A stretch of DNA of 64,000 bases from CAZKAP01 sp964550895. GTDB taxonomy: Bacteria; Bacteroidota; Bacteroidia; Flavobacteriales; Flavobacteriaceae. The position numbers and the translations under genes are program-made. The notes under the pieces were generated by a model that was not told the origin of the DNA, searched no databases, and saw only the letters and a program-made list of their open reading frames with translations. Numbering within the stretch: position 1 is the first letter of the stretch; each line of letters begins with the position of its first letter. This document shows, piece by piece, positions 42,087 through 50,188 of the stretch. The DNA lies in assembly GCA_964550895.1 (NCBI GenBank), contig CAZKAP010000007.1:1-64000 (forward strand), read 5' to 3'.

Positions 42087-42500
42087 ATGCCGGAAACAGA
42101 AAACCGTATTTCTTCAAATAACGATCAAGCCTTGACCGTGGATTTTCCTGACCCTAAAATACCTGAGGGCCCCCTGGAGCACAAGTGGAGGAACTACCAG
42201 TCACATTCCCGGCTTATCAACCCCGCGAACAAAAAGAACCTTAGTGTTATTGTAGTGGGTTCTGGCCTGGCGGGTGCGGGAGCAGCCGCCACCCTGGCGG
42301 AGCTCGGTTACCGTGTAGATTGTTTCTGTTACCAGGACTCGGCACGCCGGGCGCATTCCGTAGCTGCCCAGGGTGGAATTAATGCGGCAAAAAATTATCA
42401 GAACGACAACGACTCGGTTTTCCGGCTTTTTCACGATACCATTAAAGGAGGAGATTACCGGTCGCGCGAAGCCAATGTTTACAGGCTGGCCGAAGTTTCT
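42087..42500 (+). CDS. succinate dehydrogenase/fumarate reductase flavoprotein, N-terminal part (left of gap)
   Basis: 138 residues before an N-run. After a non-conserved start (1-48) comes the FAD-binding loop VVGSGLAGAGAAATLAELGY (about 54-73) and RRAHSVAAQGGINAAKNYQ, with the histidine that carries covalent FAD. The fragment ends in the segment with GGDYRSREANVYRLAEVS. The sequence left of the gap is closer to the canonical Bacteroidota SdhA pattern than that on the right. It begins 17 bp after the usp gene. No cytochrome b (sdhC) gene precedes it. Read with the entry for 42511-44151. Confidence 0.85.
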
Positions 42501-42510
42501 NNNNNNNNNN
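42501..42510. other. assembly gap, 10 N, inside flavoprotein gene
   Basis: Ten unknown bases. The 90 bases on each side (42411-42500 and 42511-42600) encode the same 30-residue segment, but differ at 30 of 90 bases and 8 of 30 residues. Dropping one copy gives a normal 654-residue protein. The reading frames on the two sides differ when the ten Ns are counted literally, so the N count is a placeholder. The join may be a chimera of two related genes. Confidence 0.9.
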
Positions 42511-44151
42511 GATAGCATATGGCGAATGTTTTACGATGCTCTTAAGGGTGGGGATTTCCGGTCGCGAGAGGCCAACGTTTATCGCCTGGCGGAGTTATCG
42601 GCCCCGATGATTGATCATTTCGTTCAACAGGGAGTGCCCTTTGCGCGAGAGTATGGAGGTGTCCTGGTGAATCGCAGTTTTGGTGGTGTTCAGGTGCAGC
42701 GAACGTTTTATGCCAGGGGCCAGACCGGACAGCAGTTGCTCCTGGCCGCGTATTCGCAATTGTATAAAATGAAGAGGGCCGGAAAGGTGATCATGTTTCC
42801 ACGTCATGAAATGATGGAATTGGTGCTCATTGATGGCAAGGCTAAGGGAATCATTGCCCGTGATCTGGTTACTGGAGAGCTCAAGCGGTTTGCAGCCGAT
42901 GCAGTAGTTCTTGCAACAGGGGGTTATTCCCGCGTTTACCGACTCTCGACCCTGGCCATTGGCTGTAACGGCAGTGCTATCTGGAAGGCCCATAAAAAGG
43001 GGGCACTGTTTGCAGCACCGAGTTTCACCCAGGTGCATCCAACAGCTCTTCCCCAATCCAGTGATGCCCAGTCCAAGCTGACACTCATGTCCGAATCTCT
43101 GAGAAACGACGGACGTATATGGGTTCCCAAAAGGGCGGGCGACCAGAGACCTCCAAATGAGATCCCTGAGGAAGAGAGGGATTACTATCTCGAACGCAGG
43201 TATCCCTCATACGGCAATCTTGCGCCGAGGGATATTTCGTCCCGCGCGGCAAAAGCAAGGATTGATGCGGGTCATGGAGTGGGGGCGTTGGGTAATGCCG
43301 TTTATCTCGATTTCAGGGATGCCATGGCGTTGCACGGCAGGCAGGTCATCGAGGAACGCTACGGTAACCTGTTTACCATGTACCGAAAAATAACGGGTAT
43401 AGACGCCTACCAGCAACCCATGCTAATCTCTCCGGCGGCTCACTTTTCTATGGGGGGACTCTGGGTGGATTATGAGCTGATGACAACTATCCCGGGTTTA
43501 TATGCTATTGGTGAGTGCAATTTTTCGGATCACGGCGCTAACCGACTAGGGGCGAATTCTCTGCTTCAGGCGAGCATAGACGGGTATTTTATTCTGCCCA
43601 ATACGATCAATAACTATCTGGCTCAGGAGATGAGCAACGATGTCCCGGATATCATGCGACCTGAATTCGAAAAGGCTGAGGCTGAAGTTAGGGAACGCAT
43701 TCGGAGTATACTCGACATACAGGGAGGTCGAACCTCGGATGATTTTCATCGGAAGCTTGGGAACATCATGTGGAGGGAATGTGCGGTAAGCCGCAGCAAG
43801 AGTGGCCTGGAGAATGCCATTCGGGAGATTATCGAATTGCGCGAGTCCTTTTGGAATGAAGTTATGGTTCCCGGAGGTCACCTTGAGTTCAATATTGAAT
43901 TGGAAAAGGCGCTGCGCCTGGCAGATTTTTTGGAGCTGGGTGAGCTCATGTGTCGGGATGCCCATCAGAGGGAGGAATCCTGTGGAGCTCATTTCCGGGA
44001 AGAGTACCAGACCGATGAAGGTGAGGCTGTACGCAATGATGAGGAATACAGTTATGTGTCGGCCTGGTCCTATGAGAATGGTACCTATAGCCTTTTCAGG
44101 GAACCCTTGCATTTCGAATTCGTAAAGCCCACGGTTCGCAGTTATCAATAA
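42511..44151 (+). CDS. succinate dehydrogenase/fumarate reductase flavoprotein, main part (right of gap)
   Basis: 546 residues plus stop. Right of the gap the gene repeats the GGDFRSREANVYRLAELS segment, then continues through QGVPFAREYGG, RTFYARGQTGQQLL, VVLATGGYSRVY, FTQVHPTALPQ with the active-site histidine region, RNDGRIWVPK and RDISSRAAKARI with the catalytic arginine region, ALHGRQVIEERYG and GLYAIGECNFSDHGANRLGANSLLQ, the closing FAD loop. The C-terminal helical part and capping domain (from about 43660) are complete. It would oxidise succinate or reduce fumarate. The pair partner follows 16 bp later. The direction of reaction cannot be decided from sequence. Confidence 0.88.
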   Translation, partial: DSIWRMFYDALKGGDFRSREANVYRLAELSAPMIDHFVQQGVPFAREYGGVLVNRSFGGVQVQRTFYARGQTGQQLLLAAYSQLYKMKRAGKVIMFPRHEMMELVLIDGKAKGIIARDLVTGELKRFAADAVVLATGGYSRVYRLSTLAIGCNGSAIWKAHKKGALFAAPSFTQVHPTALPQSSDAQSKLTLMSESLRNDGRIWVPKRAGDQRPPNEIPEEERDYYLERRYPSYGNLAPRDISSRAAKARIDAGHGVGALGNAVYLDFRDAMALHGRQVIEERYGNLFTMYRKITGIDAYQQPMLISPAAHFSMGGLWVDYELMTTIPGLYAIGECNFSDHGANRLGANSLLQASIDGYFILPNTINNYLAQEMSNDVPDIMRPEFEKAEAEVRERIRSILDIQGGRTSDDFHRKLGNIMWRECAVSRSKSGLENAIREIIELRESFWNEVMVPGGHLEFNIELEKALRLADFLELGELMCRDAHQREESCGAHFREEYQTDEGEAVRNDEEYSYVSAWSYENGTYSLFREPLHFEFVKPTVRSYQ

Positions 44152-44167
44152 AGTTTAATCGGAATAT

Positions 44168-44908
44168 ATGCACATTAGACTCGAAATCTGGAGGCAGGAC
44201 AGTCCAACGAGCCGGGGCAGGTTTGTCCCATATGAGCTTGATGATCTCAGTCCGGAAATGTCTCTGCTAGAAGTACTGGACCATCTGAACGAGATTTTGG
44301 TTAGACGGAAAGAACGCACCATATCCTATGAATACGACTGTCGTGAGGGCATTTGCGGCCAGTGTGGCTTGTTTATCAACGGACGTGCTCACGGACCGCA
44401 CGACAACATCACTACCTGTCAGTTACATATGAGGAGTTTTTCTGATGGAGACACTCTTGTTCTAGAGCCGTGGAGGGCAAGGGCCTTTCCCATTATCAGG
44501 GATCTGGTTGTGGACCGTTCTTCATTCGACCGAATTATCGAGCAGGGCGGGTACATAACTGCGAAGACGGGAACCGCCCCAGAGGCCAATTCCATTCTGA
44601 TCGGAAAGGAAGTGGCGGATGAATCCATGGACTCAGCTGCCTGTATAGGGTGTGGTGCCTGCGTAGCATCTTGTAAGAATGCATCTGCCACCCTTTTTGT
44701 TGCGGCCAAAATCAATCACCTCAACAGCCTTCCCCAGGGGCATCACGAGTCGGATAGAAGGGTACTTGAGATGACCAGGCAAATGGAACGGGAGGGTTTT
44801 GGAAGTTGTTCGCTCACCGGAGCCTGCGAGGTAGAATGCCCTGAGGGTATATCCATAACAAACATCGTGAAACTCAATAGGCGATGGTTGAAGTCCCGCT
44901 GGCTCTGA
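44168..44908 (+). CDS. succinate dehydrogenase/fumarate reductase iron-sulfur subunit
   Basis: 246 residues. An N-terminal plant-ferredoxin-like domain holds the 2Fe-2S site: CREGICGQCG (about 58-67) and C in TTCQLH. The C-terminal helical domain holds CIGCGACVASC (4Fe-4S, about 159-169) and the last cluster as TGACEVECPEGI (about 218-229), with one cysteine in SCSLTGAC. All ligands are present. It passes electrons between the flavoprotein and quinone. No sdhC-like membrane anchor is found before or after the pair, so how it reaches the membrane is open. The 3' end converges on aspC. Confidence 0.92.
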   Translation: MHIRLEIWRQDSPTSRGRFVPYELDDLSPEMSLLEVLDHLNEILVRRKERTISYEYDCREGICGQCGLFINGRAHGPHDNITTCQLHMRSFSDGDTLVLEPWRARAFPIIRDLVVDRSSFDRIIEQGGYITAKTGTAPEANSILIGKEVADESMDSAACIGCGACVASCKNASATLFVAAKINHLNSLPQGHHESDRRVLEMTRQMEREGFGSCSLTGACEVECPEGISITNIVKLNRRWLKSRWL

Positions 44909-44945
44909 ATGAGATGACCAAAAAATACAAGGATAAAACCTCCGA

Positions 44946-46139
44946 TTAGTCGCCCGAAAGCACCCGGCCGATACGACCTATGGCCTCACGGAGTTCAGAT
45001 TCCGAAGCGGCATAAGAGATTCTAATGCAATCCGGACTGCCGAATGCTTCACCCGTTACCGTGGCGACTTGTGCCTCTTCCAGCAGCATCAGGGAAAAGT
45101 CCGAAGCGTTGCCGATATGATGCCCCCTGATGGTTCTCCCGAAGAAGTCCGAAATATCGGGGAAGACATAAAAGGCACCCTGGGGTTTATTGAGCTGAAA
45201 ACCGGGAATATCCCCGAGCAGATCCAGTATCATGTCCCTGCGACTCCGGAATTCGTCCACCATATACTGTATAGCCGAGACCGGCGCATTCAGGGCAGTG
45301 ATCACCGCTCGTTGGGCGATGACATTAGCTCCACTGGTGACCTGTCCCTGGAGTTTGGTGCAGGATTTGGCGATCCACTCCGGAGCCCCGATATAACCAA
45401 TCCTCCAGCCGGTCATGGCGAAGGCCTTGGACACCCCGTTAACGGTTACGGTTCGCTCGTACATACCCTCCCGCGCAGCCATGCTGGCATGACTCCCGAA
45501 AAAATTGATGTGTTCGTAAATCTCGTCGGATACCACCACAATCTCCGGATGCTTCCGCAGGACGGCGGCCAGCGCCTCCAGTTCCTCTGGGCTGTAAAAA
45601 GAGCCGCTGGGATTGCAGGGAGAACTGAACCAGAGCATGCGGGTATGGGCCGTGATCGCATTCTCCAGCTGTCCCGGGGTCATTTTAAAATCCGAATCGA
45701 TTCCGGTCGCCACCTCAACCGGAACGCCTTCGGCCAGCTTCACGATGTCGCGGTAACTCACCCAATAGGGAGCCGGCAGGATAACCTCATCTCCGGGGTT
45801 CAGCACCGCCATGGCCACATTGAACAGGGATTGTTTGGCCCCAGTCGAAACTACGATCTGCCCGGGCCCGTAGGTCAGGCCATTATCCCGCAGGAATTTA
45901 TTCGAAATCGCCTCCTTGAGTTCCGCATAACCGTCGACGGGGGGATAGCTGCTATAGTCCTGGTCGATGGCTTCCTTGGCGGCTTCCTTGATGAATTCCG
46001 GAACATTGAAATCGGGTTCACCCAGACTAAGACCGATTATATCTTTTCCTTCCGATCGCAATTCCCTTGCTTTGGCGGCCATGGCCAGGGTTGCGGATGT
46101 CTCCATGTTCTGAACGCGCAGGGAGGGTGTAGTGCTCAT
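44946..46139 (-). CDS. aspC: aspartate/aromatic aminotransferase, PLP-dependent class I
   Basis: 397 residues, cytoplasmic. Class I (subgroup I-gamma-like) aminotransferase: IIGLSLGEPDFNVPEFI (about 34-50), SSYPPVDGYAELKEAI, APYWVSYRDIV, WFSSPCNPSGSFY (about 170-182; N binds PLP), VVSDEIYEHINF with the aspartate under PLP, and NGVSKAFAMTGWRIGYIGAP with the catalytic lysine in SKAFA. The last part has IRISYAAS with the carboxylate-binding arginine. It most likely makes aspartate from oxaloacetate. It follows the desaturase gene by 55 bp. Confidence 0.93.
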   Translation of the reverse strand: MSTTPSLRVQNMETSATLAMAAKARELRSEGKDIIGLSLGEPDFNVPEFIKEAAKEAIDQDYSSYPPVDGYAELKEAISNKFLRDNGLTYGPGQIVVSTGAKQSLFNVAMAVLNPGDEVILPAPYWVSYRDIVKLAEGVPVEVATGIDSDFKMTPGQLENAITAHTRMLWFSSPCNPSGSFYSPEELEALAAVLRKHPEIVVVSDEIYEHINFFGSHASMAAREGMYERTVTVNGVSKAFAMTGWRIGYIGAPEWIAKSCTKLQGQVTSGANVIAQRAVITALNAPVSAIQYMVDEFRSRRDMILDLLGDIPGFQLNKPQGAFYVFPDISDFFGRTIRGHHIGNASDFSLMLLEEAQVATVTGEAFGSPDCIRISYAASESELREAIGRIGRVLSGD

Positions 46140-46194
46140 AAATTTCGTTTCGACGGGTTAAGGGGCGCTATACCCGGTACATCAGGACCTGTAC

Positions 46195-47295
46195 TCAGGC
46201 CATAGAAGGGTTTTTGCCCAGCTCCCGGAGGTGTTTGAAGTGCGAAATTATGGCATTTCTGAATGTCCTGTATTCGTGATACGGCAAATTGAACTCCCTG
46301 GCCGTTTCCTTAACGATACGGGAGATTTTCGTATAGTGAATGTGACTGATGTGTGGGAAGATGTGGTGCTCAACCTGATGGTTGAGTCCACCGGTAAACC
46401 AGTTCAGTATTTGGTTCCGCGTGCCGAAGTTTACGGTGGTGAACAACTGGTGGATCGCCCAGGTGTTCTTCATGGTACCGTTCTCGTCGGGCAGGGGGGT
46501 CTCCGCATCTTCTGTGATATGCGCCAACTGGAACACGATGCTCAGGATCAGTCCTGCCGTGTAGTGCATAACGAAGAAGCCTATGAATACATGCCACCAA
46601 GGAATACCGAAGAACAATATGGGAAGTACAATCCAGATGGAGAAATAAAGCGCCTTGGTTATGGCTAATCGCGTCCAGTTGAGTACCGGGTTGGGAAACT
46701 TACCGTAAGCAAGCCGCTGTCGTGTGTAGCGGTACATCTGTGTAAAATCCGTCGTAATTGCCCAGTTGAAGGTGAGCAAGCCGTACAGAAATATGGAATA
46801 CCAGTGCTGGAAGCGATGGTGTTTCTTCCAGTCTGCGTGTCGGGAAAACCGCAGTACACGCCCGGCTTCCAAATCTTCATCGTGATCTTGAATATTGGTA
46901 TAGGTGTGGTGGAGTACATTGTGCTGGACCTGCCAGTTGTAAACGTTGCCCGCGAGCAGGTACATACTGCTTCCCATCAGCTTATTTACCCAGCGTTTGC
47001 TGGAATAGGAACCGTGGTTGGCATCGTGCATGACATTCATCCCAACGCCTGCCATGCCCACACCCATCACTATGGTGAGCAGGAACTGCACCCAGGTGGG
47101 GAGGGAAAGGGAGAGCATCAGGAAGTAGGGGGACAGGAACAGGCTGAACATGATCAGCGTTTTGAGGTGCAGTTTCCAGTTACCCGTCTTCTTGATGTTG
47201 TTTTCTTCGAAATACTTGTTGACCCGGCTGTTCAGGGTCCTGAAAAAATTAGCGCGGTCCTTACGAGGGAAGCGCACTATGGAGGGTTTACTCAT
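46195..47295 (-). CDS. membrane fatty acid desaturase (acyl-lipid/acyl-CoA type)
   Basis: 366 residues with about four to six membrane helices. The three histidine boxes of di-iron desaturases are visible: HDANHGSY (HxxxH), HNVLHHTYTNIQDHD (HxxHH) and QVEHHIFPHISH (QxxHH). The QxxHH third box places it with front-end/linoleoyl-CoA-type desaturases rather than delta-9 enzymes, which have HxxHH. There is no fused cytochrome b5 domain. It introduces a double bond into membrane fatty acids, useful in the cold. Divergent from rsmG. Confidence 0.92.
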   Translation of the reverse strand: MSKPSIVRFPRKDRANFFRTLNSRVNKYFEENNIKKTGNWKLHLKTLIMFSLFLSPYFLMLSLSLPTWVQFLLTIVMGVGMAGVGMNVMHDANHGSYSSKRWVNKLMGSSMYLLAGNVYNWQVQHNVLHHTYTNIQDHDEDLEAGRVLRFSRHADWKKHHRFQHWYSIFLYGLLTFNWAITTDFTQMYRYTRQRLAYGKFPNPVLNWTRLAITKALYFSIWIVLPILFFGIPWWHVFIGFFVMHYTAGLILSIVFQLAHITEDAETPLPDENGTMKNTWAIHQLFTTVNFGTRNQILNWFTGGLNHQVEHHIFPHISHIHYTKISRIVKETAREFNLPYHEYRTFRNAIISHFKHLRELGKNPSMA

Positions 47296-47393
47296 TATGA
47301 AATTTTCTTATTCATGTCGGACAGTTATATGTCCATTGGCTAAAATACAAAAGTCCGCAAATACTACTTTTGGATGAAAATTCGGAAAAAGGG

Positions 47394-48023
47394 ATGAGGG
47401 ACGAAATCATTTACCACTATTTCCCCGGCCTGCAAGCCGTGCAGGTCGATCAGTTCAAAAAGCTTGCCACATTGTATTCCGACTGGAATCAGAAGATCAA
47501 TGTCGTGTCCAGAAAGGACGTCGACCTGCTCTATGAGCGGCATGTGCTTCATTCTCTGGGAATCGCAAAGGTACAGCAATTTATTCCGGGAACCAGGGTC
47601 CTGGATGTGGGCACGGGAGGAGGGTTCCCCGGGATTCCACTGGCCATACTATTCCCGCACTGCCAGTTTACCCTGATCGATGCTATTGGCAAGAAAATCC
47701 GGGTAGTCAACGAGGTAGTCTCCGGACTGGGGCTGAACAACGTGACAGCCCTGCACGGCAGGGTAGAGGATTGGGACGGGTCCTGCGAATTCATCGTGAG
47801 CCGGGCTGTCGCGGCCATGGACACCTTCGCTCACTGGACCCAGGGTAAAATCCGGATCGAGAGCCGGCACGAGCGGGCCAATGGCATATTGTACCTCAAA
47901 GGGGGCGACCTGACCGAGGAACTGAAGGGCTTTCCTCAAGCCCAACGCTTCCCATTGTCGGCCTTTTTTTCGGAACCCTTTTTCGAAAGCAAGGAGGTGG
48001 TGTACCTGCCCGGTCCTAAATAA
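47394..48023 (+). CDS. rsmG: 16S rRNA (guanine527-N7)-methyltransferase
   Basis: 209 residues from the ATG at 47394; an in-frame TTG eight codons upstream is possible. It methylates G527 in the 530 loop of 16S rRNA. The SAM-binding block VLDVGTGGGFPGIPLAI is at about 64-80; KINVVSRKDVDLLYERHVLHSL lies before it and FIVSRAVAAMDTF after it, all family marks. Length is standard. It is divergent from the desaturase gene and ends at a hairpin shared with the convergent P5C dehydrogenase gene. Confidence 0.95.
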   Translation: MRDEIIYHYFPGLQAVQVDQFKKLATLYSDWNQKINVVSRKDVDLLYERHVLHSLGIAKVQQFIPGTRVLDVGTGGGFPGIPLAILFPHCQFTLIDAIGKKIRVVNEVVSGLGLNNVTALHGRVEDWDGSCEFIVSRAVAAMDTFAHWTQGKIRIESRHERANGILYLKGGDLTEELKGFPQAQRFPLSAFFSEPFFESKEVVYLPGPK

Positions 48024-48024
48024 A

Positions 48025-48046
48025 TTGGGCACCCGAAGGCGCCCAA
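48025..48046. terminator. bidirectional terminator hairpin
   Basis: TTGGGC (48025-48030) pairs with GCCCAA (48041-48046), extended inwards with one mismatch, around a CGAA loop. It lies in the 51 bp between the convergent rsmG and P5C dehydrogenase genes. T-richness is limited on the plus strand; on the minus strand TTTATTTAG follows, so it suits the dehydrogenase transcript better. Confidence 0.65.
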
Positions 48047-48074
48047 AAGGATAAATGGTTCCAATGATACGGTC

Positions 48075-49703
48075 CTAACCCATAAACGGATAGCGGTAAT
48101 CTACAGGGCTCACGAAGGTCTCCTTGATCAGGCGGGGTGAAACCCAGCGCAGCAGATTCTGTGCCGAGCCCGCCTTATCATTGGTCCCGGAGGCCCGGGC
48201 GCCGCCAAAAGGTTGCTGCCCTACCACAGCCCCTGTGGGCTTGTCATTGATGTAGAAGTTGCCCGCACTGTGCCTGAGGCGGTTTACGGCGGTTTCCAGG
48301 GCGTACCGGTCCTGGGAGAACACTGCACCGGTCAGGGCATAAGGCGAAGTGGAATCCAGGAGTTCCAGGGTCTCTTCCCATTGTTTATCCGGATACACGT
48401 AAATGGTGACCACGGGTCCGAATAATTCAGTTTCCATGGTTTCATAACGCGGGTTGGTGGTGACAATCACCGTAGGTTCGATAAAGTAACCCTCGCTCTT
48501 GTCGCACTTGCCCCCGGCCCATACCTCAGCCTCGCTGCTCTCCTGAGCACGCTGGATATAAGAGGCCAGTTTGTCGAAAGAGCCTTCGTGTATGACTGCG
48601 GTAACAAAGTTTTTCATATCCGCAGGGCTGCCCGGAGGCTGCATGGAATCCAGGTCCTTCTTCACCTCCTCCATCACGGAGTCGGCCAGGGATTGGGGCA
48701 GATAGACCCGGGAAGCGGCGCTGCACTTTTGTCCCTGAAATTCAAATGCGCCCCGGATAATGGCCGTGGCCACCTGGCGTGGATGGGAGCTGGGGTGGGC
48801 GATTATGAAGTCCTTGCCCCCGGTCTCTCCGACGATGCGGGGGTACGTCCGATAGTTATGGATGCGGCTTCCGATCTCGGTCCACAGGTTCTTGAACACC
48901 TGGGTTGAACCCGTGAAGTGCAGGCCCGAGAAATCAGGGCTGTTCAAAATGGTTTCGGTGATCATGACCGGGTCCCCCATGACCATATTGATGACTCCGG
49001 GGGGCAGTCCGGCCTCTTCGAGCACCTCCATGATTACCATGGCTGAGTACACCTGGCTGTCACTGGGCTTCCATACCACGGTATTTCCCATCATGGACAT
49101 ACAGGTAGGCAAATTGCCGGCGATGGCGGTGAAGTTGAAGGGAGTAATGGCATAGGTGAAGCCTTCCAGCGGACGATATTCCACCCGGTTCCAGATGCCT
49201 TCGGAGGATTCGGGCTGTTCGCTGTATATACCGGTAGCATAATACACGTTAAACCGGAGGAAATCGATCAGTTCACAGGCGGCGTCGATCTCGGCCTGAT
49301 GGATGGTCTTGGACTGGCACAGCATGGTGGCCGCATTGATCCGGGCTCTGTAAGGACCTGCCAGGAGATCCGCCGCTTTTAAGAAAATGGATGCCCGATT
49401 CTCCCAGGACATCCCTTCCCATGCGCTTTTCGCCTCCAGGCAGGAATCTATGGCGGCCTGTATGTGTTGCTTGCCGGCTTTGTGATAGGTGCCCAGGGAA
49501 TGCTGGTGCTCATGCGGTGGAGACATTCCGGCCACGTCTCCCGTGCTGATATTTTCGCCGTGGATCTTTAGGGGAACTTCCACGGTGATGTTGTACATCT
49601 GATCGTAGGTTCTAAGGACCTCTTCCCTTTCGGGGCTATGGGGTTCGTAAGACTTGACAGGCTCGTTTATGGGATAGGGAACCTGGAAGAAACCGGTGCT
49701 CAT
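48075..49703 (-). CDS. pruA: delta-1-pyrroline-5-carboxylate dehydrogenase
   Basis: 542 residues from the ATG at 49701-49703; the 20 codons upstream are unlike the family. It turns glutamate semialdehyde (from proline) into glutamate, with NAD+. ALDH marks: TPFNFTAIAGNLPTC (about 196-210), VVWKPSDSQVYSA, GLHFTGSTQVFKN, IVGETGGKDFI with the general base glutamate, FEFQGQKCSAASRVYLP with the nucleophile cysteine (about 335), and TELFGPVVTIYVYP. The long form with no PutA domain matches the PruA group. Monocistronic; upstream is apaG, 91 bp away. Confidence 0.95.
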   Translation of the reverse strand: MSTGFFQVPYPINEPVKSYEPHSPEREEVLRTYDQMYNITVEVPLKIHGENISTGDVAGMSPPHEHQHSLGTYHKAGKQHIQAAIDSCLEAKSAWEGMSWENRASIFLKAADLLAGPYRARINAATMLCQSKTIHQAEIDAACELIDFLRFNVYYATGIYSEQPESSEGIWNRVEYRPLEGFTYAITPFNFTAIAGNLPTCMSMMGNTVVWKPSDSQVYSAMVIMEVLEEAGLPPGVINMVMGDPVMITETILNSPDFSGLHFTGSTQVFKNLWTEIGSRIHNYRTYPRIVGETGGKDFIIAHPSSHPRQVATAIIRGAFEFQGQKCSAASRVYLPQSLADSVMEEVKKDLDSMQPPGSPADMKNFVTAVIHEGSFDKLASYIQRAQESSEAEVWAGGKCDKSEGYFIEPTVIVTTNPRYETMETELFGPVVTIYVYPDKQWEETLELLDSTSPYALTGAVFSQDRYALETAVNRLRHSAGNFYINDKPTGAVVGQQPFGGARASGTNDKAGSAQNLLRWVSPRLIKETFVSPVDYRYPFMG

Positions 49704-49794
49704 TCTCTTAGTATTTTGTTGTGCAAAGGTACACAAACCCGGAGGGAATGGCAGTAAGGGCAATCGTCACAACCGGAGAAACCCGGCTGTGAAA

Positions 49795-50181
49795 TCAGTT
49801 ATTCACAAAGGGTGCCGACAAGTGGAAAATGGGCACTTCCACATCGAAACTCTCTTCTTTGCTGGAATTCCACATAGTGTAATAACCGCGCATGGAGCCC
49901 ATGGGAGAGGCGAGCAGACAACCCGAACTGTAGGTATGCACACCCCCGGGCTGGATGATGGGCTGTTTGCCGATCACCCCTTTACCTTCGATAGTCTCCG
50001 GATCCCGGAGTGCATCGTAGATATCCCAGTGGCGATCGGTGAGTTGCACCGTATCCCGGGAGGTATTTTCAATGGTGATGGTGTAGCCAAAGGCGAAATG
50101 CATCTTGTAATTCTTGAAGAAGGTGCCCTCAAAGGTCGTTCTTACTGTGACTTTGATGCCCTGGGTTACCAGTGTTTTCAT
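49795..50181 (-). CDS. apaG: ApaG-family protein
   Basis: 128 residues, a single fibronectin-III-like beta sandwich. The family segments ENTSRDTVQLTDRHWDIYDA (about 37-56), VIGKQPIIQPGGVHTYSSGC (about 69-88) and MRGYYTMWN (about 94-102) are all present; GxGxxG-like GKGVIG is kept. ApaG proteins bind pyrophosphate-like ligands or partner proteins; in some bacteria the name is tied to Co2+/Mg2+ resistance, but the role is not settled. It follows the DUF3667 gene by 7 bp. Confidence 0.93.
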   Translation of the reverse strand: MKTLVTQGIKVTVRTTFEGTFFKNYKMHFAFGYTITIENTSRDTVQLTDRHWDIYDALRDPETIEGKGVIGKQPIIQPGGVHTYSSGCLLASPMGSMRGYYTMWNSSKEESFDVEVPIFHLSAPFVNN

Positions 50182-50188
50182 ACTTCAG

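Noticed and set aside
42373..42510. Alternative start of the flavoprotein in a second frame left of the Ns
   Set aside because: The frame change results only from the placeholder length of ten Ns; left of the gap the frame starting at 42087 is the real one.
42087..44151. True frameshift or pseudogene of sdhA
   Set aside because: Both sides are intact and full of conserved motifs; the break coincides exactly with an assembly gap.
45069..46205. 378-codon open frame on the plus strand
   Set aside because: It is the antisense of aspC, which has all family motifs; the antisense product matches nothing and has odd composition.
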